Assembly (NCBI RefSeq): GCF_019236175.1
Contig: NZ_JAFAJM010000006.1
Span: 182,158-246,157 of the forward strand
DNA from: Chryseobacterium sp.
GTDB taxonomy: Bacteria; Bacteroidota; Bacteroidia; Flavobacteriales; Weeksellaceae
DNA: 64,000 bases
Direction: 5' to 3'
Position numbers and translations under genes: made by a program. Positions 41,887 through 50,095 of the stretch are shown in pieces. Position 1 is the first letter of the stretch. Each line of letters begins with the position of its first letter. Under the pieces are notes generated by a model that saw only the letters and a list, made by a program, of their open reading frames with translations, searched no databases and had not been told where the DNA came from.

Positions 41887-43263
41887 ATGAATTTACCGTA
41901 CGCGGAACCTTTCCGCATTAAAATGGTGGAAGAAATCCGCCAATCCACAAGAGAGGAAAGAGAACAATGGCTTAAAGAAGCTAACTATAATCTCTTCAAC
42001 TTAAAATCTTCACAAGTTTTTATTGATCTTTTAACAGATTCCGGAACCGGAGCCATGTCCGACAGACAATGGGGAGCACTGATGACCGGAGATGAAAGCT
42101 ATGCAGGATCACGCTCTTTTGAGCAATTACAAAATACCGTTGAAAGCATTACAGGGTTTAAATACCTACTCCCTACCCATCAGGGAAGAGCTGCTGAAAA
42201 CGTACTTTTTTCAGTATTGGTAAAAGAAGGCAATGTAATTCCCGGAAACTCTCATTTTGACACAACAAAAGGACATATTGAATTCAGAAAAGCTCATGCT
42301 GTTGACTGTACAATTGATGAAGCTTTTGATATCAATGATCTCCACCCATTCAAAGGAAATATCAATCTTGAAAAACTGGAGAATATTTACAAAAGTCATC
42401 CTAAAGAAAATATTCCCTTCTGCTTAATCACCATTACCTGTAACTCTTCAGGAGGGCAACCTGTTTCTCTTGAAAATATGAAAGCCGTAAAGGCTCTTTC
42501 GGATCAATATGGAATTCCGGTTTTCTTCGATTCTGCAAGATTTGCCGAAAATGCATATTTCATCAAGAAAAGAGAGCAGGGACAAGAAAACAGAAGCATT
42601 AAAGAAATCTGTAAAGAGATTTTCTCCTACGGAGACGGAATGACCATGAGTTCTAAAAAGGACGGACTGGTAAATATCGGTGGTTTTATCGCTTTAAACA
42701 ATGAAGAAATCTTCAGAAAAGCTTCTAACTTCACCATTATTTATGAGGGCTTTATTACTTACGGAGGAATGGCAGGAAGAGATATGGCAGCATTGGCTGT
42801 AGGTCTTGATGAAGCTACAGAATTCGCTTATCTTGAAAGCAGAATATCTCAGGTAGAATACCTCGGAAATAAACTTATCGAGTATGGAATTCCGGTACAG
42901 AAACCTATCGGAGGACATGCTGTTTTTATAGATTCATTAAATTTCCTTCCCAATGTTTCCCGTGCAGAATATCCGGCACAAACCCTGGGACTTGAGATTT
43001 ACAAAGAGGCAGGGATCAGAACTGTAGAAATCGGGACTTTACTGGCAGACAGAGATCCTGAAACGAGAGAGAACCGTTATCCGAAACTGGAGCTGGTACG
43101 TCTGGCTATTCCGAGAAGAACCTATACGAATAATCATATGGATTATATTGCAGCAGCCGTAAAGAATGTCTATGAAAGGCGTGAGGAGATTGCAAAAGGG
43201 TATAAAATCACCTGGGAGCCGGAAATATTAAGGCATTTCACCGTTCACCTTGAAAAAGCATAA
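41887..43263 (+). CDS. tnaA: Tryptophanase
   Basis: A PLP lyase converting tryptophan to indole, pyruvate and ammonia. PLP Lys is in MTMSSKKDGLVNIGG. Three residues separate it from tyrosine phenol-lyase, and all are the tryptophanase type: Asp in HFDTTKGH (Thr in TPL), Ile in GIRTVEIGT (Arg in TPL) and His in RHFTVHL (Phe in TPL). From ATG 41887 it has 458 residues, the family length. An open frame reaches back to 41821, but its 22 extra residues match nothing in the family. No tnaC-like Trp-containing leader is present. Confidence 0.93.
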   Translation: MNLPYAEPFRIKMVEEIRQSTREEREQWLKEANYNLFNLKSSQVFIDLLTDSGTGAMSDRQWGALMTGDESYAGSRSFEQLQNTVESITGFKYLLPTHQGRAAENVLFSVLVKEGNVIPGNSHFDTTKGHIEFRKAHAVDCTIDEAFDINDLHPFKGNINLEKLENIYKSHPKENIPFCLITITCNSSGGQPVSLENMKAVKALSDQYGIPVFFDSARFAENAYFIKKREQGQENRSIKEICKEIFSYGDGMTMSSKKDGLVNIGGFIALNNEEIFRKASNFTIIYEGFITYGGMAGRDMAALAVGLDEATEFAYLESRISQVEYLGNKLIEYGIPVQKPIGGHAVFIDSLNFLPNVSRAEYPAQTLGLEIYKEAGIRTVEIGTLLADRDPETRENRYPKLELVRLAIPRRTYTNNHMDYIAAAVKNVYERREEIAKGYKITWEPEILRHFTVHLEKA

Positions 43264-43267
43264 AAAC

Positions 43268-43295
43268 AAAACCGGAATCTTTTCCGGTTTTTTTA
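43268..43295 (+). terminator. Terminator after tnaA
   Basis: AAACCGGAA and TTCCGGTTT form a perfect stem with a 4-nt loop, followed by a T-run. Confidence 0.88.
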
Positions 43296-43441
43296 TACCT
43301 TTTCACCAGATTATTATGCTGCTAATATTAAATAAATCAAAAACTTAGCACGTCAACACATATTCTATGCATTTCATTTTATTTATTGGAAATTCTAAAT
43401 TAATTTAATTTATTTTTTTCAAATCATGAATGTTTTTAATT

Positions 43442-43449
43442 TACATTTG
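43442..43449 (+). promoter_or_regulatory. -7 box of the FAD monooxygenase-patB operon
   Basis: TACATTTG, a perfect TAnnTTTG followed by CACC as at the tRNA and rplU promoters. It lies 63 nt before the ATG. Confidence 0.65.
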
Positions 43450-43512
43450 CACCTATCTAAAAAAATTACGAAAAGTAATTAAACACCAACTGAAAAAATC
43501 CGTTATTCCGAA

Positions 43513-44592
43513 ATGAAGAAAATTGCTGTCGTGGGCGCCGGTATTTCCGGCTTGAGCATGGCGAATTACTTAGAAAAACATAATTTTGATTATCATATTT
43601 ATGAAAGAAGAAAAAAAGAGGATCTGGCCGGACATGGTTTTCTTCTTCCACAGGAAGGTATTGAACTCCTGTCCCATATTGTAGATCCGGATCTTCTTTT
43701 TCGACACGGAAATTTTCTGAAAAAATATATACAATATTCACATACGGGAAAAATACTGGCCGAGAAAGACCTCAACAATGTATTTGTTATTTCAAGACAA
43801 TCATTGATTCGTATTTTAGGGCAAAACATCGCTCCTGAAAAAATTACGTATGAAAAAACACTGGCACTTTCGGCTGACGGAAAAGGAAGTCTGACAGAAC
43901 CCGACGGAACAGCTATTGATTTTGACATTGCTATTATCTCGGACGGATCCAGAAGCCGTATCAGAAAGGAAATGTTTAAGGATGAAAAAATGAAAATGGT
44001 TCAGGAAAATGAAGTAGTCAATATTATTCAAAATGAGGAAATAGCAGCCCGTATTGAAAATAACTTCATGAAATTCCACCATGAAAAAGGAGGGCTTACC
44101 TTCGGAATACTAAAAATTTCGGCAGACACTATTTTGTGGTATTCACAATTTGATAATGAAAAATATAAGATTAGTGAAGAATGTTCTGTAGGCAATCTGA
44201 AAAAATACATGGCAGAAATTTTTGAAGAATGGCATCCTCTGGTTTCATCCATTATCAGAGAATCCAGCTATGAAAACGTACATTTATGGCATGTTTATGA
44301 ACTGGAAGAACTCAACCCGTTTTATAAGGACAATATAGTTTTTATCGGGGATGCCGCTCATCCGCTGATTCCTTTTACCAGCCAGGGAGTAACCTCAGCA
44401 TTAAAGGACTCATTCATTCTCACTAAATATCTCGTTGAAGAAGAAAACAGCTTCAGTGCTTTCAGAAAATATGAAGCGGAAAGGAGACCGGAAATTGACA
44501 TTCACATCAAAAACGGAAGAACTCTCCTGGAACAGTTTTTACTTCCTCTCGACCAACACTCACAAAATATTTTACCAATCTCATATAAATAA
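43513..44592 (+). CDS. FAD-dependent aromatic-type monooxygenase
   Basis: A 359-residue class A flavoprotein. The FAD dinucleotide motif is VVGAGISGLSMANYLEKH (residues 6-23) and the second FAD motif is VFIGDAAHPLIPFTSQGV. No membrane anchor is seen. The substrate cannot be told from sequence; relatives hydroxylate small aromatic molecules or antibiotics. It lies 5 bp before the patB-like gene, so the two should be co-expressed, and tnaA is just upstream behind a terminator. Confidence 0.85.
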   Translation: MKKIAVVGAGISGLSMANYLEKHNFDYHIYERRKKEDLAGHGFLLPQEGIELLSHIVDPDLLFRHGNFLKKYIQYSHTGKILAEKDLNNVFVISRQSLIRILGQNIAPEKITYEKTLALSADGKGSLTEPDGTAIDFDIAIISDGSRSRIRKEMFKDEKMKMVQENEVVNIIQNEEIAARIENNFMKFHHEKGGLTFGILKISADTILWYSQFDNEKYKISEECSVGNLKKYMAEIFEEWHPLVSSIIRESSYENVHLWHVYELEELNPFYKDNIVFIGDAAHPLIPFTSQGVTSALKDSFILTKYLVEEENSFSAFRKYEAERRPEIDIHIKNGRTLLEQFLLPLDQHSQNILPISYK

Positions 44593-44597
44593 AAAGA

Positions 44598-45755
44598 ATG
44601 TTTACTAATAACGATATCAATTTTGAGGCTCTGAAAAGAAAAGCTTATAACGGAAGATGGGCAACACTGGAAGACGGGATTATCCCGTTGACAGCTGCAG
44701 ACCCGGATTTCAGAACTGCTCCTGCAATTGAACAGGGAATCATTGAATATATTAAAGACGGTTATCTCAGCTATGGCCCTTTTTCCGGACTTCCTGAGTT
44801 TAAGAAGACTGTTTCAGACCACTTTAACACAGAAAAATTTGGGAATTTTACTCCAGAAAATGTTCTAGCAGTCAATAGTGCCGCACAGGGAATGTTTCTG
44901 ATAGCATCTTATCTCTTAAAGCCCGGAGAAGAAGCTATTATTTTAGACCCTGTAGATTTTTTGTTTAAAAAATCTGTAGAAGCCGTTGGTGGAAAGGTTG
45001 TATTATGCCCTGTTGATACGGAAACCGGAGCCATTGATTTTGAAAAAATGGTTTCTTTAATCACGCCAGACACCAGAATGATCAGCATTTGTAACCCTCA
45101 CAATCCTTTGGGAAAAGTATATTCTAAAGAAGTTTTGAAAAAAATTTCTGAAATAGCTTCTGCTCACGATCTGTGGGTAATGAGTGATGAAATATGGAGT
45201 GATATCGTATACGATCAAAAAGACTTTCACACCTACTCATCGGTTTCTGAAGAAGCGAAGAAAAAAAGCTTCACAGTATATGGTTTCTCAAAATCATTTG
45301 GAATTGCCGGGCTGAGGATCGGTGCTGTTCTATGCCATGATCAGGAAATTTTTGAAGACTTTATTGAAAAATCAAATTTCAATTCCACCATAGAAGGGGT
45401 TTCCACCTTATCACAAATTGCGGCCAGTGTAGCGCTGGAAAAAGCAAAACCCTGGTACAGAGACTTTCTCAGTCATTTACAACACAACCGCGATCTTGCA
45501 TTTAAGACATTAAGCCATTCTGAAGTATTGCATCCTAATCTTCCTGAAGCTACTTTTGTTTTATTTCCAAAAATCAAAAACGGACTAACCAGCGAGGAGT
45601 TCGCCAATCATGCTCTGCATCACGGAAAAGTAGCGATTGTTCCCGGATCGGAAAGATGGTTTGGAAAAGGCGCGGAAGGCCATGTAAGAATCTGCTTCTC
45701 AACATCTCAGGAGATTTTAGAAGAAGGACTTCACCGACTTCTCAAAAGCTTTTAG
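44598..45755 (+). CDS. PatB/MalY-type C-S lyase (fold-type I PLP enzyme)
   Basis: A 385-residue aminotransferase-like PLP enzyme. PLP Lys is in YGFSKSFGIAGLRIG; the NPHNPLGKVY, MSDEIWSDIVYD and final Arg (RICFS) motifs are present. This subgroup includes cystathionine beta-lyases and MalY/PatB C-S lyases that release thiols from cysteine conjugates. Its immediate partner is the FAD monooxygenase (5 bp upstream). It could be a catabolic lyase rather than a methionine-pathway enzyme. Confidence 0.88.
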   Translation: MFTNNDINFEALKRKAYNGRWATLEDGIIPLTAADPDFRTAPAIEQGIIEYIKDGYLSYGPFSGLPEFKKTVSDHFNTEKFGNFTPENVLAVNSAAQGMFLIASYLLKPGEEAIILDPVDFLFKKSVEAVGGKVVLCPVDTETGAIDFEKMVSLITPDTRMISICNPHNPLGKVYSKEVLKKISEIASAHDLWVMSDEIWSDIVYDQKDFHTYSSVSEEAKKKSFTVYGFSKSFGIAGLRIGAVLCHDQEIFEDFIEKSNFNSTIEGVSTLSQIAASVALEKAKPWYRDFLSHLQHNRDLAFKTLSHSEVLHPNLPEATFVLFPKIKNGLTSEEFANHALHHGKVAIVPGSERWFGKGAEGHVRICFSTSQEILEEGLHRLLKSF

Positions 45756-45882
45756 CGTTAAAATTTTTCATTAAAAAAATACAAAAAGTTATTATTTTAC
45801 TTAAAATTAACCAAAACACAATAAACTTAAAATATTACTAATAAATAGCAAATTTTAATGCCGATTTAAACATAAAAATATA

Positions 45883-45890
45883 TAATTTTG
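45883..45890 (+). promoter_or_regulatory. -7 box of the TonB-dependent receptor gene
   Basis: TAATTTTG, a perfect TAnnTTTG, 27 nt before the ATG at 45918. Confidence 0.65.
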
Positions 45891-45917
45891 AGACAATCAC
45901 CACCAAAAGTCTCAAAT

Positions 45918-48347
45918 ATGAAAATAAAATACATCAGCGCTATTTTTCTTTGCGCTTCTTCTCTTTCTTATGCTCAGCAGATCAAAGACACTCTTACCAA
46001 AGAATCAAAAATAGAAGAAGTTGCCATCACCGGAAGCCGGAATAAAAAGAGGACAGTCATTAATACACCGGTACCTATTGATATTATTGATATTAAACAG
46101 GTAAGCCAGTCAACCGGACAGGTAGAAGTGAATCAGCTGTTACAGTTTGCTGCCCCTTCTTTCAATTCCAATAAACAATCGGGATCAGATGGCGCTGATG
46201 CTGTAGATCCGGCTACACTCAGAGGACTGGGGCCGGACCAGACTCTTCTTTTACTGAACGGAAAAAGATACCATCAGTCTTCATTGATAAATCTTTTCGG
46301 AACGAAAGGAAGAGGAAACACCGGGTCAGATATGAATACCATTCCCATTGGGGCCATAAAACGGGTAGAAGTTCTTCGCGACGGAGCCTCAGCCCAATAT
46401 GGTTCGGATGCGATTGCCGGGGTCATCAATGTTATTTTAAATGACCGTAATAAAGGTTTCGAGGGAAATGTTTTCTACGGAATGAATTTATTTAAAAGCC
46501 CCGGAAACAATGATGTTGTATCCGACCATAAAGTTGATGGTATTACCTTTGATTTTAACGGAAATTTGGGAACGAAAATAGGTTCCAGGGGAGGTTTCGG
46601 AAACTTTACCGCTGAATTTATCAATAAAGATTATGCCATCCGTAATGCCAATCCTGACAAATATACCGCGCCCAGACAACGTTTCGGCGATGCTAAGGCT
46701 CAAAATATTTATTTTTTCGGAAATATTGAGCTTCCATTGTCTGACGGGCTGAAATTCTATTCACGTCAGGGATTCTCACACAGAAATACCAACGCATATG
46801 CATGGACAAGAACTCCTGATGCGGACGGAAACATCCCTGCAGTTTATCCCAACGGCTTTAATCCGATTGAGGATACTAATATTACAGATTTCACATTTGA
46901 TAACGGACTTACATTCAAAGTGGCAGACTGGGATGTGGACTTTTATAACGCCTTCGGGAGCAACAGATTTACCTATGATATAAAAAATACCATTAATGCG
47001 ACTTTGGGAGTAAATTCTCCGACAAGCTTTTATGCCGGCGGACATTCTTTACTACAAAATACCACCGGCTTCAACGCAAGCAAACCATTCAAAGTTCTCG
47101 AAGGACTTAATATTGCTTTCGGATCAGAATTCAGATATGAAAAATTTGAAATTATAAAAGGAGAACAGGCTTCGTATACGATGTATGATATCAACGGAAA
47201 CCCTGTAACGTCAGCCACTCCAGGAGCTCTCCTGATTACTAATCCCTTATCCGGACAGGTAAGACCCGGCGGTTCTCAGGGGTTTCCGGGCTACTCCACG
47301 GATGTCGCCAAAAGCAGAAATAATTTTGCCGCTTATGTAGACACGGAACTGGATATTACAAAAAAATGGATGATCAGTCTGGCCGGAAGATTTGAAAATT
47401 ATAATGATTTTGGAAGTACTTTAAACGGTAAGTTTGCTACAAGATATGCCATCACTCCTCAGTTTGCATTCCGCGGGTCGGTTTCTACCGGCTTCAGAGC
47501 GCCTTCTCTGGCTCAGAAGTATTACAGCCAGCAATTCACTAATTTTCAGGGAGGACAGCTTGTTACCATTCAGCTTGCATCTAATGACAGTAAACTGGCC
47601 AATAATCTCGGAATTCCTCAGTTAAAACAGGAAACATCATTGAACGGGAGTGCCGGATTTACGTTCAATACGGGAAAATTTACCGCAACTGTAGACGGGT
47701 ATTACATCAAGGTTAAAAACAGAATTGTTCTGACAGGATATTTCTCCAGAGACGATCTGCCCCAAACAATACAGGATGAAAACCCATACATAGATCAGGT
47801 TCAGTTTTTTTCCAACGCTATTGATACCCGCACTAAAGGAATTGACGTCATACTAAGCTATAATGAAAATATCGGTTCCGGTAAACTGACCGCTACTTTA
47901 GCCGGAAATTATAACGACATGGAAATTACCAAAGTAAATACTTCTGAACAACTGAAGGGTAAGGAAGATATCTACCTTAGTGCCAGAGAAAAAGCTTTTA
48001 TCTTAGCTTCAGCTCCCAAAACGAAAATCAATCTGAATCTCAATTATAAAATCAGCAGATTTAATGCAAACCTACAATTGGTAAGATTCGATAAGATAAC
48101 CCTGATCGGGTATGACGGAGCGCAACAGGTATATAATCCGAAAGTGACCACAGACATTTCTTTCGGGTATGAGTTCTCCAAAAACCTCAACTTAACATTG
48201 GGCAGTAAAAATATATTCAACAGATATCCAACGCTCCAAACTACTCAGGTAAGTTCCGGAAATACGGAATCAGGAGGTATTTTTGATCCTGTGCAAATGG
48301 GGTTTGCCGGAAGACAGGTATTCGCAAGGCTGAACTTCAGATTTTAA
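45918..48347 (+). CDS. TonB-dependent outer-membrane receptor
   Basis: An outer-membrane transporter of about 809 residues (signal peptide YISAIFLCASSLSYAQQ). The TonB box/plug begins with KIEEVAITGSRNKKRT. The plug carries LRGLGPDQTLLLLNGKRYHQ and IKRVEVLRDGASAQYGSDAIAG, and a 22-strand barrel ends in the terminal-Phe strand QVFARLNFRF. It has no carboxypeptidase-like domain, unlike SusC proteins, and no SusD partner. It resembles iron-complex or vitamin receptors; the ligand is not identifiable. The start is set by the signal peptide (a TTG at 45888 is upstream). Confidence 0.92.
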   Translation: MKIKYISAIFLCASSLSYAQQIKDTLTKESKIEEVAITGSRNKKRTVINTPVPIDIIDIKQVSQSTGQVEVNQLLQFAAPSFNSNKQSGSDGADAVDPATLRGLGPDQTLLLLNGKRYHQSSLINLFGTKGRGNTGSDMNTIPIGAIKRVEVLRDGASAQYGSDAIAGVINVILNDRNKGFEGNVFYGMNLFKSPGNNDVVSDHKVDGITFDFNGNLGTKIGSRGGFGNFTAEFINKDYAIRNANPDKYTAPRQRFGDAKAQNIYFFGNIELPLSDGLKFYSRQGFSHRNTNAYAWTRTPDADGNIPAVYPNGFNPIEDTNITDFTFDNGLTFKVADWDVDFYNAFGSNRFTYDIKNTINATLGVNSPTSFYAGGHSLLQNTTGFNASKPFKVLEGLNIAFGSEFRYEKFEIIKGEQASYTMYDINGNPVTSATPGALLITNPLSGQVRPGGSQGFPGYSTDVAKSRNNFAAYVDTELDITKKWMISLAGRFENYNDFGSTLNGKFATRYAITPQFAFRGSVSTGFRAPSLAQKYYSQQFTNFQGGQLVTIQLASNDSKLANNLGIPQLKQETSLNGSAGFTFNTGKFTATVDGYYIKVKNRIVLTGYFSRDDLPQTIQDENPYIDQVQFFSNAIDTRTKGIDVILSYNENIGSGKLTATLAGNYNDMEITKVNTSEQLKGKEDIYLSAREKAFILASAPKTKINLNLNYKISRFNANLQLVRFDKITLIGYDGAQQVYNPKVTTDISFGYEFSKNLNLTLGSKNIFNRYPTLQTTQVSSGNTESGGIFDPVQMGFAGRQVFARLNFRF

Positions 48348-48358
48348 TATTTTTTACC

Positions 48359-48394
48359 AAAAAACTCCTGAATAACATTTTCAGGAGTTTTTTA
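48359..48394. terminator. Bidirectional terminator
   Basis: AAACTCCTGAA and TTCAGGAGTTT form a perfect 11-bp stem with flanking A and T runs, between the convergent receptor and sugar-dehydrogenase genes. Confidence 0.9.
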
Positions 48395-48396
48395 TA

Positions 48397-49614
48397 TTAT
48401 TTTTTCGAAATCTTATAGAGTTTCCCACTGTCTGTTATCCCGTATAAGTTCCCGTCCATCCCGTTCAGTACATCCCTGAAACGTTCTTTCTGATCAACGA
48501 GCAGCCGCTCTTCACCCACTACTTTATTATCCTTCATCACAATCCTGTCAATATGCTCTCCGCTCAGGCAGCCTATAAAAAGATTTCCTTTCCACTCTTC
48601 TATATTTCCGGTGTAGAAAGCAATACCGCTTGGGGAAATCACAGGATCCCAGTAATAAACAGGCTGTTCTGTACCTTTTTTTTGCGTAATTCCTTCCCCT
48701 ACTTTCAGTCCGGAATATTCAATACCATAGGTGACATCTCCCCAACCGTAGTTTTTACCGGGCTGGATAAGATTAATCTCATCCCCGCCTCTCGGGCCCA
48801 TTTCAACATCCCAGAGATTTCCGTTAGGATCAATGGCCATTCCCTGTGGATTTCTGACTCCGTACGCATATATTTCAGGTTTATATCCCGCTTTTCCTAT
48901 AAATGGATTTCCGGGAGCCGGTAACCCGTCTTTTGTGATTTTTAATATCTTTCCTAAATAATTATCCGTTTTCTGTGCATACACTCTGGTAACCTTATCA
49001 GATCTTTCTCCGGTACTTACAAATAAATTTCCGTCTTTATCAAATGCCAGTCTGCTTCCGTAATGCTTGTCTCCGTCATAAGAAGGTTCTGCCCGGAAAA
49101 TCACTTTAACTTCGGAAATCATTTTAAGATCCGCAGATAGTTTTCCTTTGGCAACGGAAGTAAGATTTCCTTTTCCGAAGGGTTCTGAAAAACTGAAATA
49201 AATAATATGATTGATTTTGAAATCAGGATCAAGCGCCACATCGAGCATTCCGCCCTGCCCTTTTGAATCTACTTTTGGAAAACCATCTATTCTGGAAACC
49301 TGTTTTCCGTCTGTGGAGACCACATTCATAAATCCGTTTTTATCTGTAATGAGGAATCTTCCGTCAGGCAGGTTGATAATTCCCCATGGCCTCCCGAGCT
49401 CTTTATTTAAAATTTCTACCTGATAAGGAGTGGAGGTTTGCACAGCTTTTATTCTCGTCTGTCCTTTAAAGGCTGGTTGATAATCTGAATTGGGCTTATC
49501 TGTTTCTACACTGCCATCTTTTCCTAATTGCTGCGCATTAATATTATTCTTTTTACAAGAGCTCAGCATAAAAAAAACACACAGAACCTGAATATAAAAT
49601 TGACTGATTTTCAT
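48397..49614 (-). CDS. PQQ-dependent aldose sugar dehydrogenase (lipoprotein)
   Basis: A 405-residue periplasmic six-bladed propeller of the soluble glucose/sorbosone dehydrogenase (YliI) family. It carries a lipoprotein-type signal (LSSCKKN, Cys20). Motifs: RPWGIINLPDGRFLITDKNG, SRLAFDKDGNLFVSTGERSD, YGVRNPQGMAIDPNGNLWDV, EMGPRGGDEINLIQPGKNYGW. PQQ-binding is inferred from the family. It oxidises aldoses to lactones if the cofactor is supplied. It is monocistronic. Confidence 0.9.
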   Translation of the reverse strand: MKISQFYIQVLCVFFMLSSCKKNNINAQQLGKDGSVETDKPNSDYQPAFKGQTRIKAVQTSTPYQVEILNKELGRPWGIINLPDGRFLITDKNGFMNVVSTDGKQVSRIDGFPKVDSKGQGGMLDVALDPDFKINHIIYFSFSEPFGKGNLTSVAKGKLSADLKMISEVKVIFRAEPSYDGDKHYGSRLAFDKDGNLFVSTGERSDKVTRVYAQKTDNYLGKILKITKDGLPAPGNPFIGKAGYKPEIYAYGVRNPQGMAIDPNGNLWDVEMGPRGGDEINLIQPGKNYGWGDVTYGIEYSGLKVGEGITQKKGTEQPVYYWDPVISPSGIAFYTGNIEEWKGNLFIGCLSGEHIDRIVMKDNKVVGEERLLVDQKERFRDVLNGMDGNLYGITDSGKLYKISKK

Positions 49615-49685
49615 AAGATTACTATTATGTGATTAAAAAATGAATGGAAAAATAATGCCATAAAATTTGTCAGGTTAAAAGTTTA

Positions 49686-49718
49686 TTCTACATTTGTAGA
49701 ACAAATTACAATATTGTA
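49686..49718 (+). promoter_or_regulatory. Two BlaI/MecI-type operators over the blaI promoter
   Basis: TTCTACATTTGTAGAA (49686-49701; 7-bp arms, 2-bp centre) and TACAATATTGTA (49707-49718, perfect) both match the TACAnnTGTA form. Their centres are 19 bp apart. The first contains the -7 box TACATTTG (49689-49696). The second ends 2 bp before the blaI ATG. Confidence 0.8.
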
Positions 49719-49720
49719 GA

Positions 49721-50092
49721 ATGAAAGAGATAAAATTAACAGATTCTGAAAAGGCTCTTATGGAAATTCTTTGGGAAAAGAAACATGTTTTCATGAAAGA
49801 TATTCTGGATTCGTACCCAGAGCCTAAACCCGCAGCAACAACCATAGCAACTCTGCTAAAAAGAATGCAGAATAAGGATATGGTGGGCTATACATTATAT
49901 GGAAATTCCCGTGAGTACTACCCAAAGGTAGAAAAAGGGGAGTATTTCAGAGAGGAAATGACCTCCATGATTAACCGTTTCTTCAACAGTTCCGTGACTC
50001 AGTTTGCTTCTTTCTTTACATCCAATGCTAAACTCAGTCAAAAACAGCTGAAAGAACTCCGTGATATAATAGATCAACAGATAAAAGATTAA
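49721..50092 (+). CDS. BlaI/MecI-family transcriptional repressor
   Basis: A 123-residue winged-helix repressor. The N-terminal signature is LTDSEKALMEILWEKKHVFMKDI, followed by TTIATLLKRMQNKDMVGY as the recognition part, then a C-terminal dimer helix. It should bind the two palindromes just upstream and be cleaved or released when the co-transcribed M56 peptidase senses its signal. The peptidase gene begins 3 bp after its stop. No beta-lactamase gene is adjacent, so the regulated output may be the sensor itself or distant genes. Confidence 0.93.
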   Translation: MKEIKLTDSEKALMEILWEKKHVFMKDILDSYPEPKPAATTIATLLKRMQNKDMVGYTLYGNSREYYPKVEKGEYFREEMTSMINRFFNSSVTQFASFFTSNAKLSQKQLKELRDIIDQQIKD

Positions 50093-50095
50093 TAT

